Assembly: GCA_034422455.1 (NCBI GenBank)
Contig: DAOUJQ010000016.1
Coordinates: forward strand, 62,001 to 126,000
Length of the DNA: 64,000 bases
Reading direction: 5' to 3'
Origin: UBA1127 sp034422455
Lineage (GTDB): Bacteria > Chloroflexota > Dehalococcoidia > Lucifugimonadales > UBA1127
In this document: positions 54,243 through 62,910 of the stretch, in pieces
How the letters are laid out: each line of letters starts with the position of its first letter
How positions within the stretch are numbered: position 1 is the first letter of the stretch
The notes under the pieces: model-generated
The model's database searches: none
What the model saw: only the letters and a program-made list of their open reading frames with translations
Told to the model about the DNA's origin: nothing
Program-made: the position numbers and the translations under genes

Positions 54243-56930
54243 ATGGTAGATACGCTGAAGCCCCCAAGGGGCAGGCGGCAGGCAGCGCCGTCGCCGGAAC
54301 CAGTCCGCTCCCCAAGGTCCCCGTCTGGGGGCCAGTCCTCCGCGCGGGTCTTCATCTTTGCATTGGCCAGCCTGCTGCTTGTGGGCGGGGGTGTTGCCGG
54401 TTATGTCTGGTGGGAGGCCGTCCAGGCATATGCCCTCAACGTCTGGGGGGCTCTTGGCTTCACCTTGGTCGCCATCGGCGCGTGGACGGCGGCCTTTGCG
54501 TACGTCCTCCACGGACCCCGATACCTGCTGAAGCAGCACCCAAACTACTGGGCGTCGGCGCTCATCATGGTCCCTGTCGCGGCCGCCTGCCTGCAGCTTT
54601 CCGGCCAGGGGTTGGGAGGAAACTTCGGCGGGTGGATCGTCGGACCGAGCGTTGCATGGGGCATCGCGCGCACCGCCCTCATCTTCACCGCGGGCCTTGC
54701 GTTCGCCGCGCCGCTGCACGCGTACGTGGTGGGCAGGTACGCGCTTATCGGGCTCGGCTTTGCGGCGGTGTACACCTGGGAGGGCCTGGCCCACGTCTTC
54801 CGATGGCTGCATGCGGCCGGCGTCTGGATCGGCCTGAAGTGCACGGCCATCTCGCCCCGGCTCTCGCGCGCCGCCGCCGCCGTCTGGCGGGGCATCTGCG
54901 CCGTCTACCGCCGCGTTCCCGTGCACATGGTCTTCGTGTGGATCTTCGTGCTCATCGGCAGCGTCGTGTTCCGGCGCTCGTCCGGCGCTCGACGCCGCGC
55001 CAGGGTCTACGGCAACGGCCATGACGCGTACCCGTACCCGCGCGGCCTGATAGACGACGAGGGCGCGTACGGCGAGACGGTGACTCCACGGCCCGCACAG
55101 CCGGCTCCCGCCACATCGTACCAGCCGCCGGTGCAGCCCGAGGCGGAGCCGGAAGCTGAGCCCGAGGCAGAGCCGTACCGCTCGCCGTCGTTCCTGCTGC
55201 CCGAGCGGCCCGCACGGTCAACGAACGGCCACGCGCATCCAATGCCTCCCACTGCCGCCGAACCGGCGGACATGGAGGAGGATGAGGACTACGATGAGGA
55301 CTTTGACGAGGACGACGACCCCGACTTCGAGATAGACGACGAGATGGAGGACGTCGAAGACGATGAGGAAGACGACTTCGCCGACATTGCGGAGCCGGAA
55401 GTCATCGACCTGCGCAGCTCGCAAGCCCGCACCGGCGGCCGCATCGCCTCAGCCACCAAGTGGGAGCTGCCCCCGCTTGACCTGCTGAAGAGCGTCCCGA
55501 TCAAGGAGGAGTCCGAGGAGGTCCACAAGGCCACCGCCCGCCTCATCGAGGAGACGCTCTCCGACTACGACGTCGAGGTTGCCGTCAAGGAGATCCGGCC
55601 CGGCCCAGTGGTCACCCAGTACGGGTTGGTCCCCGGGTGGGTGCGCCGCTACAAGGACGTGAGAGAGCGGAACCCGGACGGCACACCGGCCCGCGGGCCG
55701 GACGGCAAGCTCCTCACCCACCGCGTCGAGGAAAAGACCCGAGTCCGCGTCGACCGCGTCCTCGCACGTGAGAAGGACCTCGCCCTCGCGCTGGCGGCGC
55801 CCTCGCTCAGCATGGCGCCCATTCCGGGAACGTCCTACATCGGCGTAGAAGTGCCAAACGGGCAGCGGGCGGTCGTGACCCTGCGATCCTCGCTGGAGAG
55901 CAGCGCATTCCAGTCCATGCAGAAGAAGGCGCGGCTGCCGGTTGCCCTGGGCCTCGGCAGCGGCGGCGAGCCGGTCATCGCGGACTTGGCGGAAATGCCC
56001 CACCTGCTCATCGCCGGCTCCACGGGCAGCGGCAAAAGCGTGTGCATGAACACCATCATCTGCTCGCTGATGATGCAGTGCACTCCCGACTTCCTGCAGA
56101 TGTACCTCGTCGACCCCAAGCGAGTGGAACTGACGGGCTACAACGGCCTGCCGCACCTGGCCGGCCCGGTGCTGGTGGACGTGGAGCAGGCCGTGCCGTC
56201 GCTGCACGCGATCATCGCCGAAATGCAGTCACGTTACAGGCGATTCGAGGCGCGGGGAGCGCGCAACATCCAGTCCTTCAACGGCAAGCTCGGCAGGGGC
56301 GAAGAGAAGATGCCCTACCTCATCCTGATCATCGACGAGCTGGCCGACCTTATGATGACGGCCTCAAACGACGTGGAGCCCGCCCTCATCCGGCTCGCAC
56401 AGCTGGGCCGGGCCGCGGGCATCCACCTCGTGGTGGCGACGCAGCGGCCGTCTGTTGACGTGATAACCGGCCTCATCAAGGCGAACATCCCAACCCGTAT
56501 CGGCTTCGCCGTGTCCTCCCAGGTCGACTCCCGCACCATCCTGGACACCGTGGGCGCCGAGAAGCTGCTGGGCCGTGGCGACCTCCTCCTCTCCGGGAAG
56601 GAGGGCGGCAAGCTGAAGCGGCTGCAGGGCGCGTTCATCTCAGACGAAGAAGTGGACTCCATCGTTTCCTTCTGGAGAAAGCAGGGAGGCCTGCCCAATC
56701 CGACCATTAAGATGGAGATCGCGGTCCCTAACGACGAGGAAGACTCGATGGTGCAGGAGGCCCAACGCCTCGCCATCAACCACAGCAGGATTTCCGCATC
56801 GCTGCTACAGCGCAAGCTGGGCATCGGCTACGCAAAAGCAGCCCGACTCCTCGACCATCTGGAGGAGCGCGGCATCGTTGGACCCGGCGACCCGGGCAAG
56901 TCCCGGGAGGTGATCACCCCAAGCGTCTAA
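54243..56930 (+). CDS. ftsK: DNA translocase FtsK/SpoIIIE
   Basis: An 895-residue septal DNA pump. About four N-terminal membrane segments lie within residues 32-255, then a disordered linker with a long acidic run (~343-391: EEDEDYDEDFDEDDDPDFEI and more). The alpha-beta motor follows: Walker A AGSTGSGKSVCMN near residue 592, Walker B LILIIDELADLMM, ATQRPSVDVITGLIKANIP. The C-terminal gamma winged helix (SRISASLLQRKLGIGYAKAARLLDHLEERG) reads polar DNA motifs and activates XerD. Start at 54243 with GAGAGGT; an upstream GTG at 54195 has no good site. Confidence 0.94.
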   Translation: MVDTLKPPRGRRQAAPSPEPVRSPRSPSGGQSSARVFIFALASLLLVGGGVAGYVWWEAVQAYALNVWGALGFTLVAIGAWTAAFAYVLHGPRYLLKQHPNYWASALIMVPVAAACLQLSGQGLGGNFGGWIVGPSVAWGIARTALIFTAGLAFAAPLHAYVVGRYALIGLGFAAVYTWEGLAHVFRWLHAAGVWIGLKCTAISPRLSRAAAAVWRGICAVYRRVPVHMVFVWIFVLIGSVVFRRSSGARRRARVYGNGHDAYPYPRGLIDDEGAYGETVTPRPAQPAPATSYQPPVQPEAEPEAEPEAEPYRSPSFLLPERPARSTNGHAHPMPPTAAEPADMEEDEDYDEDFDEDDDPDFEIDDEMEDVEDDEEDDFADIAEPEVIDLRSSQARTGGRIASATKWELPPLDLLKSVPIKEESEEVHKATARLIEETLSDYDVEVAVKEIRPGPVVTQYGLVPGWVRRYKDVRERNPDGTPARGPDGKLLTHRVEEKTRVRVDRVLAREKDLALALAAPSLSMAPIPGTSYIGVEVPNGQRAVVTLRSSLESSAFQSMQKKARLPVALGLGSGGEPVIADLAEMPHLLIAGSTGSGKSVCMNTIICSLMMQCTPDFLQMYLVDPKRVELTGYNGLPHLAGPVLVDVEQAVPSLHAIIAEMQSRYRRFEARGARNIQSFNGKLGRGEEKMPYLILIIDELADLMMTASNDVEPALIRLAQLGRAAGIHLVVATQRPSVDVITGLIKANIPTRIGFAVSSQVDSRTILDTVGAEKLLGRGDLLLSGKEGGKLKRLQGAFISDEEVDSIVSFWRKQGGLPNPTIKMEIAVPNDEEDSMVQEAQRLAINHSRISASLLQRKLGIGYAKAARLLDHLEERGIVGPGDPGKSREVITPSV

Positions 56931-57002
56931 CCTTGGGTGTATCATGGTAGTGGTATGAGGGTTGGCCGTCCCTTTGCGGGGCCGGTCAGTTGAGGGGGTC
57001 CA

Positions 57003-58961
57003 ATGGTCCCGAGGCGTCTAGCGGGCGTTACCGGCGCTATCGGTACGCTTCTGGGCCGGCGTCGCACCGTCGCCGGCGAGGTCGCGCTCGCGCAGGACAC
57101 CTGCCTGTTCTGCGGCGCGTCCCTCATCGAAGCCGTCCTCTACCACGAGGCCCGCGTCTGCCCGGAGTGCCGCTTCCACTACAGCATCTCCGCCCGTGAC
57201 CGCATCCGGCTGCTGGCGGACCCCAAGAGCTTCAAGGAGAAGTTCCGGTCCGTCATCTCCATCGACCCGTTGCTCTTCAACAGCCGTGACACCTACCGCA
57301 GCAATATCTACGACGCCCAGCTGCGCACGGGGCTGACGGAAGCCGCAATCGTGGGCCAATGCCGCATCGAGGGAATCTCAACGGTGCTCCTGGCCCTGGA
57401 CTTCAGCTTCCTGGGCGGCAGCATGGGCCTCGTCGTCGGCGAAAAGGTGGCGCTGGCCTGCGAGCTTGCGCGGAAGAAGGACCTGCCGCTGGTCGCGCTG
57501 GTCACCAGCGGGGGCGCGAGGCTCCAAGAGGGCGCGCTCTCCCTCATGCAGATGGCCAAGGCGGCCACCGCCGTGAGCGGCGTCCACAACAAGGGCCTCC
57601 CGTACATCGCCGTCTTTGCGAACCCGACGACGGGCCAGGCCTACGCCAGCTTCGCCAACATGGCGGACGTGCTGCTGGCCGAGCCCGGCGCGCTGATGGG
57701 CTTCGCTCCCCTGCGCGTGTTGCAGGAGTCGGCGGGCGAGGTGCTGCCCGAGGACTCGCACACCGCGGAGTCCCACCTGCACAACGGCATGCTGGACAAC
57801 GTCGTGGACCGCGAGGAACTGCGGCCGGCAATCGCCTCCCTGCTCCGGCGGCTCGTCCCGGCGCGGACCCGCCTCCGCCTCCTGGTCCCCCGCGAGCGAA
57901 GCCGCCGTCCGCACGGCAAGCTCGACGCGTGGGCCGCCGTTCAGCGCACGCGGCACCCCGGCCGCCCGACGGCCCGTGACTACATCGACCGCGTATTCGG
58001 CGATTTCGTGGAATTCCACGGCGACCGCCTCGCCGCGGACGACCCGGCAATCATCTGCGGCGTAGGCGACCTCTACGGCGCCTCGGTCATGGTGGTCGCG
58101 CAGCAGCGCACGGTCACCGAGGATGGTGAGAGCCAACCGCCCTACATCGGACCGGAGGGGTTCCGGAAGGCCCAGCGGGCGATGAACATGGCCGCCAAGT
58201 TCCGCATCCCGGTCATTACGCTCATCGACTGCGCAGGGCCGGCCCTCACGCTCGAGGCCGAGGAAAAGGGCCTGGGCAACGCTCTCGCCAGCACCATTGC
58301 GACCATGTCAAACCTGCCGGTCCCGATTGTCGCCGTCATCCTGGGCGAGGGAGGCCGGGAGAGCGCGCTGGCCTTCAGCATCGCAGACCAGATCCTCATG
58401 CTGGAGGGCGCCATCTACACGCCGGCCTCACCGGAGTCGGCAGCCTCCATGCTCTACCGGGACGACAGCCGGGCAGCGGACGTGGCCTACTCCCTTCGCC
58501 TGACCGCCAACGACGTCAAAGAGCTCAAGATCATCGACGCCGTAGTGCCGGAACCGTCCGGGGGCGCCCACGTGGACCCGGAGGAGTCCGCGTACGCCCT
58601 GGAGCGCGCGCTGGTCCGCGCCGTTGCGAGGATCGAGCGGTATTCCACCAAGCGCATGCTCGCGCAGAGGCATAAGCGCTTCCGCAAGAAGGGTGAGTAC
58701 AGCGCCTACTACCAGCAGTTCCTCACGAAGGAAGCCAAGCACCTTCACGAGGTCAAGGGCGACACCACGCGCCTCAACGAGGCCGACGAAATCGACGAGG
58801 CGTGGGAGACCGAAATTGTGGCTTTCCCCGTCCTGCCGCAGGACTTCGAGGACGAGGACTTCGAGGGCGACGACACGGAGGAAACGGGAACCCCGTTCCT
58901 CACCTTCACGACGGACCCGGCCTCACCTGACTCGCCGGAAGGCGTTCCTCCCGGCGGCTAA
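57003..58961 (+). CDS. accDA: Acetyl-CoA carboxylase carboxyltransferase, AccD-AccA fusion
   Basis: A 652-residue fusion of the beta and alpha carboxyltransferase subunits that make malonyl-CoA. The AccD half starts with its zinc ribbon (CLFCGASL...CPECRFHYSIS) and has VTSGGARLQEGALSLMQMAK and FANPTTGQAYASFANM. The AccA half begins near residue 300 (DAWAAVQRTRHPGRPTARDY) and has FVEFHGDRLAADDPAI, TLIDCAGPALTLEAEEKGLG and GEGGRESALAFSIADQILML. An extra ~60-residue acidic tail ends the protein. Both halves look active. It ends before a bidirectional terminator. Confidence 0.92.
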   Translation: MVPRRLAGVTGAIGTLLGRRRTVAGEVALAQDTCLFCGASLIEAVLYHEARVCPECRFHYSISARDRIRLLADPKSFKEKFRSVISIDPLLFNSRDTYRSNIYDAQLRTGLTEAAIVGQCRIEGISTVLLALDFSFLGGSMGLVVGEKVALACELARKKDLPLVALVTSGGARLQEGALSLMQMAKAATAVSGVHNKGLPYIAVFANPTTGQAYASFANMADVLLAEPGALMGFAPLRVLQESAGEVLPEDSHTAESHLHNGMLDNVVDREELRPAIASLLRRLVPARTRLRLLVPRERSRRPHGKLDAWAAVQRTRHPGRPTARDYIDRVFGDFVEFHGDRLAADDPAIICGVGDLYGASVMVVAQQRTVTEDGESQPPYIGPEGFRKAQRAMNMAAKFRIPVITLIDCAGPALTLEAEEKGLGNALASTIATMSNLPVPIVAVILGEGGRESALAFSIADQILMLEGAIYTPASPESAASMLYRDDSRAADVAYSLRLTANDVKELKIIDAVVPEPSGGAHVDPEESAYALERALVRAVARIERYSTKRMLAQRHKRFRKKGEYSAYYQQFLTKEAKHLHEVKGDTTRLNEADEIDEAWETEIVAFPVLPQDFEDEDFEGDDTEETGTPFLTFTTDPASPDSPEGVPPGG

Positions 58962-58969
58962 CCGGCCGT

Positions 58970-59095
58970 TCATCCTTCGATTTCCCCCTTCGACGGGCTC
59001 AGGACAGGCTCAGGACGAACAGCCCTTTTCGCCCACTCCTGGACACCGGCTTTCGCCGCTGAGACGCAAGAGGGGATCAGGGCGAACGGGTGGCT
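58970..59095 (+). repeat. Compound family A repeats with a B-like hairpin
   Basis: TCCTTCGATTTCCCCCTTCG, ACGGGCTCAGGACAGGCTCA and GGACGAACAG form a nested, partly duplicated A unit; a GGACACCGGCTTTCGCCG hairpin and a partial A (CAGGGCGAACGG) follow. Confidence 0.8.
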
Positions 59096-59100
59096 GCATC

Positions 59101-59143
59101 AAAGGAAAGAGCGCCGGGGGTTGACTCCGGCGCTCTTTCCTTT
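59101..59143. terminator. Bidirectional terminator between accDA and the SIMPL gene
   Basis: A 17-bp perfect stem (AAAGGAAAGAGCGCCGG at 59101-59117 with its complement at 59127-59143), a 9-nt loop, and A/T-rich ends on both sides. It can serve both converging genes. Confidence 0.85.
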
Positions 59144-59171
59144 CGTTATGTCTAACCGTAGCTCGCGATGG

Positions 59172-60164
59172 CTACTCGATGTCGAACACCGCCAGCACCG
59201 TCACGCGAACGTCCTGCTCGCCGGGGCTCAGCGGCGTCGCCACGGACGCGTCCGCCGCGACGGCGAAGGCCCGCTCCGAGAAGGGCGCCGGCTGGCCGCC
59301 CGTCACCTCGGACAGCAGGACCAGCCTGCCGAGGGTCACGCCGGAGTGCGCGGCCAGCTGCGCGGCCTTGGCCATCGCATCCGCCACGGCCTTCTCCCGC
59401 GCCTGCCTGGCCAGCCCGGTCGTGTCCTCTATGGTGAAGTTGATCCCGTTGACCCGGACCACGTCGCCGCCGGCCTCCACCGCGCCGTCCAGCAGCTCGC
59501 TGGCGCGGTCCATGTCGCGCACCAGGACAATAGCCGTGTTGGTGACCTGGTAGCCCGTCAGCACGCGCTCGTTGATGCGGCCGCCGCCCGGCCGGATGAT
59601 CTCCTGCCAATCGTACTGCGGATGGATGGAAAAGTGCCGTGTTCGGATGTCCTTCTCCTCGATGCCGCTCCCGGTGAGGTAGCCGACAATGGCCGTCATG
59701 GCCGTTGCAGCGCTCTCACGCGCCTCAGACACGGTCTCCGCCGTCGCCGACACGCCCAGGTCCAGCTCGACCAGGTCCGGCGGCGCTGAAACCGTGCCGA
59801 CGCCGTTGACCCAGATGCCCGCGTCCTGCGACTCGCCGATGGCGCCGCTCTCCTCCTCGAAGGCTGCCTCGCTGAAGCTGCCGATCACCTCGGATATCAG
59901 CGTGGCGAACAGTTCGTCGTCAAAATCGCCCTCCAACATGCCGGCGTACTTATCGTCACGGGAGAGCTTGGCGCCATCGTCGTCATGGCCCTTCACCGCA
60001 GCCGTTCCGTCGGATGAGTCGTCGGCATCCGATACTGTTGCCGTTGGCGCTGTCTCCGCATGGCCCGCATCGTCGTCGTTCTCGTCCTCGCACGCCACAG
60101 CCGCAAACAGCATCAGCAACATCGCCAGACTCAAGATGATTCCAAGCGCGCGCACGTTGCCCAA
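59172..60164 (-). CDS. SIMPL-domain (DUF541) lipoprotein
   Basis: A 330-residue predicted lipoprotein: hydrophobic signal ending in FAAVAC (C25), an acidic linker to ~residue 110, then a SIMPL domain (WVNGVGTVSAPPDLVELDLGV, RTRHFSIHPQYDWQE, GYQVTNTAIVLVRDMDRASELLD, AREKAVADAMAKAAQLA). Related proteins include the periplasmic oxidative-stress protein YggE. The TTG start is supported by AGGAGG 6 nt upstream. It lies 85 nt downstream of the anti-sigma gene and could belong to that regulon or transcript. Confidence 0.85.
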   Translation of the reverse strand: MGNVRALGIILSLAMLLMLFAAVACEDENDDDAGHAETAPTATVSDADDSSDGTAAVKGHDDDGAKLSRDDKYAGMLEGDFDDELFATLISEVIGSFSEAAFEEESGAIGESQDAGIWVNGVGTVSAPPDLVELDLGVSATAETVSEARESAATAMTAIVGYLTGSGIEEKDIRTRHFSIHPQYDWQEIIRPGGGRINERVLTGYQVTNTAIVLVRDMDRASELLDGAVEAGGDVVRVNGINFTIEDTTGLARQAREKAVADAMAKAAQLAAHSGVTLGRLVLLSEVTGGQPAPFSERAFAVAADASVATPLSPGEQDVRVTVLAVFDIE

Positions 60165-60249
60165 GGCTTACCTCCTGTGATGGTCAAGGGAGTTTTTTCC
60201 CTGTACTAGAGGGGACGCGGAGCAGGGTCAAGGGGTTCCCGGCACGCGC

Positions 60250-60918
60250 CTAGGCGGATGTCGAGCGGCGGCGCACCAGGATGGAAATGGCGGCCAGGAC
60301 AGCCGTGAGGCCAAGCAGGGCAACTTCAAGGGGCCACAGCTCCAGACCGAGCCATGAGCCCTTCGGGAGGGCTGTGGCGGCAGCGGCCGCCGTTCCGTCT
60401 TCGACAGGCGTGTCCACGACGGGGTTGTTGGCAGGAGCCTGCAAGGGGTTCTCACCCAAACGCAGCGGCTGCTCTGGACCGGGCGGGTTACCCGTGGTTA
60501 TGAACTCGCCGGGCTGGTTCAGACCAGTCTGAACCGGCGCCTCCGGCGTGCCGATGACGCCGGACATGTCGCCCGCAAAGACGACGGCAAACGCGAGGGC
60601 CGCAGCGGCGGCCACTGCACGGAAGCCGGCAACCGGAGCGGGCTGCCACCAGCGCCGCGCGGGCTCCCGCACATACACCGGGGCGGCGGGAGCGGGGACG
60701 GGGACCGCGAAGCTGCGAGGGGCCGGAACCGTGGGCATTGCCCGGAGCACACCGACCACCGACTGCAGTTCCTCTACCCGGACGGTGCAGTACGCGCACG
60801 ACGCCAGGTGGCTCTCCACCCGCTGCATCTCCCCGCTTCGCAGGGCGCCATCGATGTAAGAGGAGACCGTTGCCAGTGAACAGTGTTGGTCCCGAAAGCC
60901 CTCGCCAAAGAGCCGCAT
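60250..60918 (-). CDS. Zinc-binding anti-sigma factor
   Basis: A 222-residue membrane protein. The N-terminus has the ZAS motif (VSSYIDGALRSGEMQRVESH, H37-x3-C41-x2-C44) that clamps the sigma factor. Two hydrophobic segments follow: ~residues 97-115 and a C-terminal anchor ~195-215. The region between is Pro/Gly/Asn-rich and probably outside the membrane. Start at 60918 with GGAGG 6 nt upstream. It is directly downstream (12 nt) of its ECF sigma gene. Confidence 0.85.
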   Translation of the reverse strand: MRLFGEGFRDQHCSLATVSSYIDGALRSGEMQRVESHLASCAYCTVRVEELQSVVGVLRAMPTVPAPRSFAVPVPAPAAPVYVREPARRWWQPAPVAGFRAVAAAAALAFAVVFAGDMSGVIGTPEAPVQTGLNQPGEFITTGNPPGPEQPLRLGENPLQAPANNPVVDTPVEDGTAAAAATALPKGSWLGLELWPLEVALLGLTAVLAAISILVRRRSTSA

Positions 60919-60930
60919 GGACAACCTCCA

Positions 60931-61509
60931 CTAACCAGAACGAATCTGGGCGGGCAAAAGTTCCCGCTGGGCGGAGAGCGCGGCGCGCATCGCCTCCCGT
61001 GCCCGGCTCAGCCGCGACTTCACGGTGCCGACGGGCGTTTTGAGCGCCTGCGCTGCTTCGTCGTAGCTGAACGCCTGGATGTCGACGAGGACCAGCACCA
61101 TGCGCTGGTCCTCCGGGAGCGTCAGGAGCGATTGCTGGATGAACCCCGACAGCTCCCGCCTCACGACGTACTCTTCAGGCGATTCGCCTTCGCTGGCGAC
61201 GTTGAACGTGGGGCTCTCCACGAGGCCGTCCAGCGACACGTTCCTGCGCACCTGCGCGGAACGCAGGTGGTCCCTGCACGCATTGGTGGCGATACGGAAG
61301 AGCCAGGCGCGGAAGTTTCCGGCGGAGAAGGTGTGCAGGGCCTTGAATGCGGAAACGAAGGTCTCCTGCGTGATGTCCTCCGCAACCGCGGAGTCCCCGA
61401 CCATCCGCAGGGCCACGTTATAGATCGATGTCTGGTAGTGCTCCACCAGACGGTTGAAAGCCCCTGCATCACCTGTTTTGCTGGCCTGCAGAAGCGTTTG
61501 CTCGTCCAT
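60931..61509 (-). CDS. ECF RNA polymerase sigma factor
   Basis: A 192-residue sigma-70 family protein with regions 2 and 4 only. Region 2: AFNRLVEHYQTSIYNVALRMVGDSAVAEDITQETFVSAFKAL, with FRAWLFRIATNACRDHLR. Region 4: LPEDQRMVLVLVDIQAFSYDEAAQALKTPVGTVKSRLSRARE. This is a standard ECF length. With the ZAS anti-sigma gene 12 nt downstream, it forms a membrane-controlled signalling pair. What signal it answers is unknown. Confidence 0.93.
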   Translation of the reverse strand: MDEQTLLQASKTGDAGAFNRLVEHYQTSIYNVALRMVGDSAVAEDITQETFVSAFKALHTFSAGNFRAWLFRIATNACRDHLRSAQVRRNVSLDGLVESPTFNVASEGESPEEYVVRRELSGFIQQSLLTLPEDQRMVLVLVDIQAFSYDEAAQALKTPVGTVKSRLSRAREAMRAALSAQRELLPAQIRSG

Positions 61510-61536
61510 TCCGTTTCCCGTACTTCAGCTATTGCA

Positions 61537-61545
61537 AGTATAGCA
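61537..61545 (-). promoter_or_regulatory. Extended -10 promoter of the ECF sigma gene
   Basis: On the minus strand TGCTATACT (TG-n-TATACT), with no clear -35 for the housekeeping factor. The leader is about 20 nt. Confidence 0.45.
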
Positions 61546-61646
61546 TGGCTGCAAAGCGTGAACACACACTCCAGCCGGGCGATTTCGGCGCGGGCGGAAA
61601 CCCGCGCCCAGGCCTCCCGCGAGACCCAAATCCACCCCGTCTACGT

Positions 61647-61666
61647 TACACTAGTGGTGCACCACT
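61647..61666 (+). promoter_or_regulatory. lepB -10 and adjacent 14-bp palindrome
   Basis: TACACT (61647-61652) is followed directly by the perfect palindrome AGTGGTGCACCACT (61653-61666), about 22 nt before the lepB ATG. A site at the transcription start would suit a repressor. Confidence 0.35.
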
Positions 61667-61688
61667 CCCAAGTCTGGCTCAAGGCAAC

Positions 61689-62279
61689 ATGAAGACGTTC
61701 CTGTTTGAGGCATTGGAGACCCTGCTTCTGGGCCTGGGCGCCTTCCTGATCCTGCAGGCGTCCGTCCAGAACTTTCGCGTGCAGGGCGAGAGCATGGACC
61801 CGACGCTGGCGCACCAGCAACACCTGCTGGTCAGCAAGCTGGCCTACTCGGTCTTTCCCTTCCAGGACGCCCTCGCAGCCACCATCGGCGCCCCGGAGGG
61901 CGACCAGGCGTACCTGTTCAACCCGCCCCAGCGCGGCGACATCATCGTCTTCCACCTCGCCGACCGGCAGCAGGCCGACCTCGTGAAGCGCGTCGTCGGC
62001 CTCCCCGGCGATACCGTCGAGATGCGCGGCGGCCGCGTCTACGTCGACAGCGAGCTGCTGGACGAGCCCTACCTTGGCAGCTTTGACGACTCCAACCACC
62101 CCGCGGAGGTCGTGCCACCGGACCACTTCTTCGTCCTCGGAGACAACCGATCCGTCAGCTTCGACTCGCGGAGCATGGGACCCATACCGCGAGAGAACAT
62201 CATCGGCAAAGCCTGGGTCTCCTACTGGCCGCTCCCGCGGCTGGACGTGCTGGACTCCAACCCTCCGGTGGTCCCGTAG
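61689..62279 (+). CDS. lepB: Signal peptidase I
   Basis: A 196-residue membrane protease that removes Sec signal peptides. One N-terminal anchor (residues ~8-24) precedes the catalytic domain: nucleophile S35 in VQGESMDPTL, general base K100 in DLVKRVVGLPGD, then the PPDHFFVLGDNRSVSFDSR box. Length is normal. Start at 61689 with AAGG upstream; the longer open frame upstream lies over the promoter region. It works with SecA, also encoded in this window. Confidence 0.94.
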   Translation: MKTFLFEALETLLLGLGAFLILQASVQNFRVQGESMDPTLAHQQHLLVSKLAYSVFPFQDALAATIGAPEGDQAYLFNPPQRGDIIVFHLADRQQADLVKRVVGLPGDTVEMRGGRVYVDSELLDEPYLGSFDDSNHPAEVVPPDHFFVLGDNRSVSFDSRSMGPIPRENIIGKAWVSYWPLPRLDVLDSNPPVVP

Positions 62280-62294
62280 CCGGAGCCGGCGTTC

Positions 62295-62311
62295 GTAGCT
62301 GTCTCAGCTAC
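62295..62311 (+). terminator. Hairpin after lepB
   Basis: GTAGCTG-TCT-CAGCTAC, a 7-bp perfect stem 15 nt after the lepB stop, with no U-run behind it. Either a weak terminator or a shrunken relative of the family-E inner stem, whose copy 3 also reads CAGCTACAAA. Confidence 0.35.
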
Positions 62312-62375
62312 AAATCGGTATATGTATAGCGATTGTTATTCATATGATTGGCAATCATTAAACGTTTAAAACGCC

Positions 62376-62404
62376 ATGACACGCCAAAGCTGGACTGCTA
62401 CAAT
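62376..62404 (+). promoter_or_regulatory. Promoter of tRNA-Lys
   Basis: ATGACA (62376-62381), 17 nt, TACAAT (62399-62404) with an extended TG. Transcription should start a few bases before the tRNA at 62413. Confidence 0.65.
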
Positions 62405-62412
62405 GCAGATAC

Positions 62413-62488
62413 GGGCCGTTAGCTCAGTTGGCAGAGCACCGGACTTTTAATCCGGGTGTCCAGGGTTCGACCCCCTGACGGCCCACCA
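62413..62488 (+). tRNA. tRNA-Lys (anticodon UUU)
   Basis: A full cloverleaf: acceptor GGGCCGT/ACGGCCC, D arm GCTCAGTTGGCAGAGC, anticodon stem CCGGA/TCCGG with loop CTTTTAA (anticodon TTT), T arm with GGTTCGACC, discriminator A, and an encoded CCA (62486-62488). It is the only tRNA gene seen in the window. Confidence 0.97.
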
Positions 62489-62710
62489 CCACAGACGGTC
62501 ACTCCGGTCCGCTCGCGACTCTGCGCCCGCGCTGTGCCCCGCAGCCCCGGCACTGCCGGCACATGAGGCGCGGGAAGCGGGGTTTTTCCGCCGCACCTCT
62601 CCCAGGCCCCCGGCCACGAGACAAGGCTTGGCCCGACCTGCACACTTTGAATTTTATGTGAATTCGCATAGTTGCAGTATCAATTGCAAGCTTATTATTG
62701 CGACATTCGA
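62489..62710. other. Intergenic region after tRNA-Lys
   Basis: No gene supported. GC-rich at first, then an AT-rich stretch around 62645-62705 before a candidate promoter. No family A-E repeats. Confidence 0.5.
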
Positions 62711-62739
62711 TTGACACATCGGCAGTCACAAGCTACGTT
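62711..62739 (+). promoter_or_regulatory. Candidate promoter of the duplicated-domain lipoprotein
   Basis: TTGACA (62711-62716), 17 nt, TACGTT (62734-62739). The leader is about 165 nt and ends in a strong GGAGGAGAGAG ribosome site. Confidence 0.35.
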
Positions 62740-62910
62740 TCTCCGAGCCCAAGGGTCAGCTGAGGGGCTCAACTCTCAACAAATGCCTTTTCGTTCGAGC
62801 AAATGGCCTGGATCACGAGGAACGGGACGCAGCGCAAGCCGGCTTGACGCCGCAATCCAACAGACGATTCAGAAATCAAGTGCCTGGTTGTGGGGTGGAG
62901 GAGAGAGCAA

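Noticed and set aside
62595..62620. T-rich hairpin-like sequence (GCGGGGTTTTTCCGC) after tRNA-Lys as terminator.
   Set aside because: The T-run is in the loop, not after the stem, and it is over 100 nt from the tRNA end.
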